A stretch of DNA of 14,669 nt. Origin: Methylomonas sp. (GTDB taxonomy: Bacteria > Pseudomonadota > Gammaproteobacteria > Methylococcales > Methylomonadaceae). Shown here in pieces: positions 14,411-14,669 of this stretch. Below the pieces are notes generated by a model. That model made no database searches, was not told the origin of the DNA, and was given only the letters and a program-made list of their open reading frames with translations. The stretch is from positions 10,420 through 25,088 of the forward strand of contig JALXCS010000081.1 of assembly GCA_026990815.1 (NCBI GenBank). Reading direction: 5' to 3'. Position 1 is the stretch's first letter. The number at the start of each line of letters is the position of its first letter. A program made the translations under genes and the position numbers.

Positions 14411-14631
14411 TTTTTTATTTGAAATAACCCGTATTTATGTTCTTTAAAGAGTGTCTTTTGGTTGGTCATCATTTGAAACTTTCCTGCCGGCGTAGGTGAA
14501 CCAAAAATAGCAGCAATGCACTCAATTTGTGCGTTACAAAAATGTTTTTCCAAAATAAAGCATCTACTTTTTTTAACCTAGATTCAACTCATAAGTGCAA
14601 TTCATTTTAATGGAAATGGAAGGGCCAGCTG
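14411..14631. other. Intergenic region, no gene seen
   Basis: These 221 bp hold no convincing coding sequence. A perfect TCTTTAAAGA palindrome is at 14441-14450. GACACT (14403-14408) could pair with AGTGTC (14450-14455) ahead of TTTT, but the 41-nt loop makes a terminator doubtful. An NtrC-like palindrome at 14517-14533 is listed separately. Confidence 0.5.
14517..14533. promoter_or_regulatory. NtrC-like palindrome before the right-edge gene
   Basis: TGCACTCAATTTGTGCG agrees at 13 of 17 positions with TGCACTATATTGGTGCA and is itself nearly symmetric (TGCAC/GTGCG). Unlike the two other intergenic regions, I find neither a partner 31 bp away nor a -24/-12 sigma-54 site between it and the ATG at 14632. 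It may be a chance match or belong to another regulator. Confidence 0.3.
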
Positions 14632-14669
14632 ATGTATAGTTCAAGCTTTTTCAATCCGACCAAAGAATG
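14632..14669 (+). CDS. Start of an unidentified gene (partial)
   Basis: ATG at 14632 is preceded by GGAAGGG (14618-14624) with a seven-nt spacer, a strong ribosome site. The twelve visible codons read MYSSSFFNPTKE and remain open to the edge. This is too short for any family assignment. The alternative ATG at 14616 stops after seven codons. Confidence 0.4.
   Translation, partial: MYSSSFFNPTKE

Noticed and set aside
1..14669. CRISPR arrays, insertion sequences, tRNA or rRNA genes
   Set aside because: No regular spaced repeats, transposase-like proteins, terminal inverted repeats or RNA-gene signatures were seen.

Overview
The window reads as a nitrogen-oxide locus from a Gram-negative bacterium, most likely a gammaproteobacterium. 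The support is an Escherichia coli-like NirB/NirD pair with a GTGA overlap, NNP-type nitrate/nitrite transporters beside PP2C-kinase genes as in Pseudomonas-type nitrate loci, and exported multihaem cytochromes. The DNA is moderately AT-rich by eye. Octahaem HAO-family proteins occur in ammonia oxidisers, anammox bacteria, methanotrophs, campylobacterota and large sulfur bacteria. A methanotroph (Methylococcales) or a nitrate-using sulfur oxidiser both fit, and the window alone does not decide.

Left part (1-8164): on the minus strand, an NNP transporter (757-2223) is followed 26 nt later by a PP2C phosphatase gene that runs off the left edge (1-730). Divergent from it is nirB-nirD-phzF (2676-6471), a tight operon for cytoplasmic NADH-dependent nitrite reduction to ammonium plus a PhzF-fold enzyme. 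Convergent with that operon is a complete PP2C-phosphatase/Ser-Thr-kinase fusion (6512-8164). Right part (8398-14669): a second, shorter NNP transporter (8398-9627) precedes a respiratory-looking cluster of an octahaem HAO-family cytochrome (9750-11387), a nonahaem cytochrome fused to a membrane cytochrome b (11406-13457) and an FNT-family nitrite channel (13493-14410). A new gene seems to start at 14632.

The control layer is the clearest finding that gene calling would miss. Three sequences with sigma-54 -24/-12 form and the correct 10-nt GG-to-GC spacing stand in front of both transporters and nirB (2266-2281 minus, 2625-2640 plus, 8367-8382 plus). Each of the two intergenic regions also holds a pair of NtrC-like operator sequences whose centres are exactly 31 bp apart. 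This points to nitrogen-limitation control of nitrate/nitrite uptake and assimilation. I see no sigma-54 site before the HAO cluster.

The candidate system is the HAO / nonahaem-cytochrome-b / FNT cluster. It would couple a periplasmic hydroxylamine- or nitrite-converting enzyme to the quinone pool and pass nitrite to the cytoplasm, where NirBD can reduce it to ammonium. No haoB-like gene follows the HAO gene and no nitrate reductase lies in the window. Whether the octahaem enzyme works oxidatively or reductively cannot be settled from sequence alone; the tyrosine that would cross-link a P460-type haem is the key residue to check.
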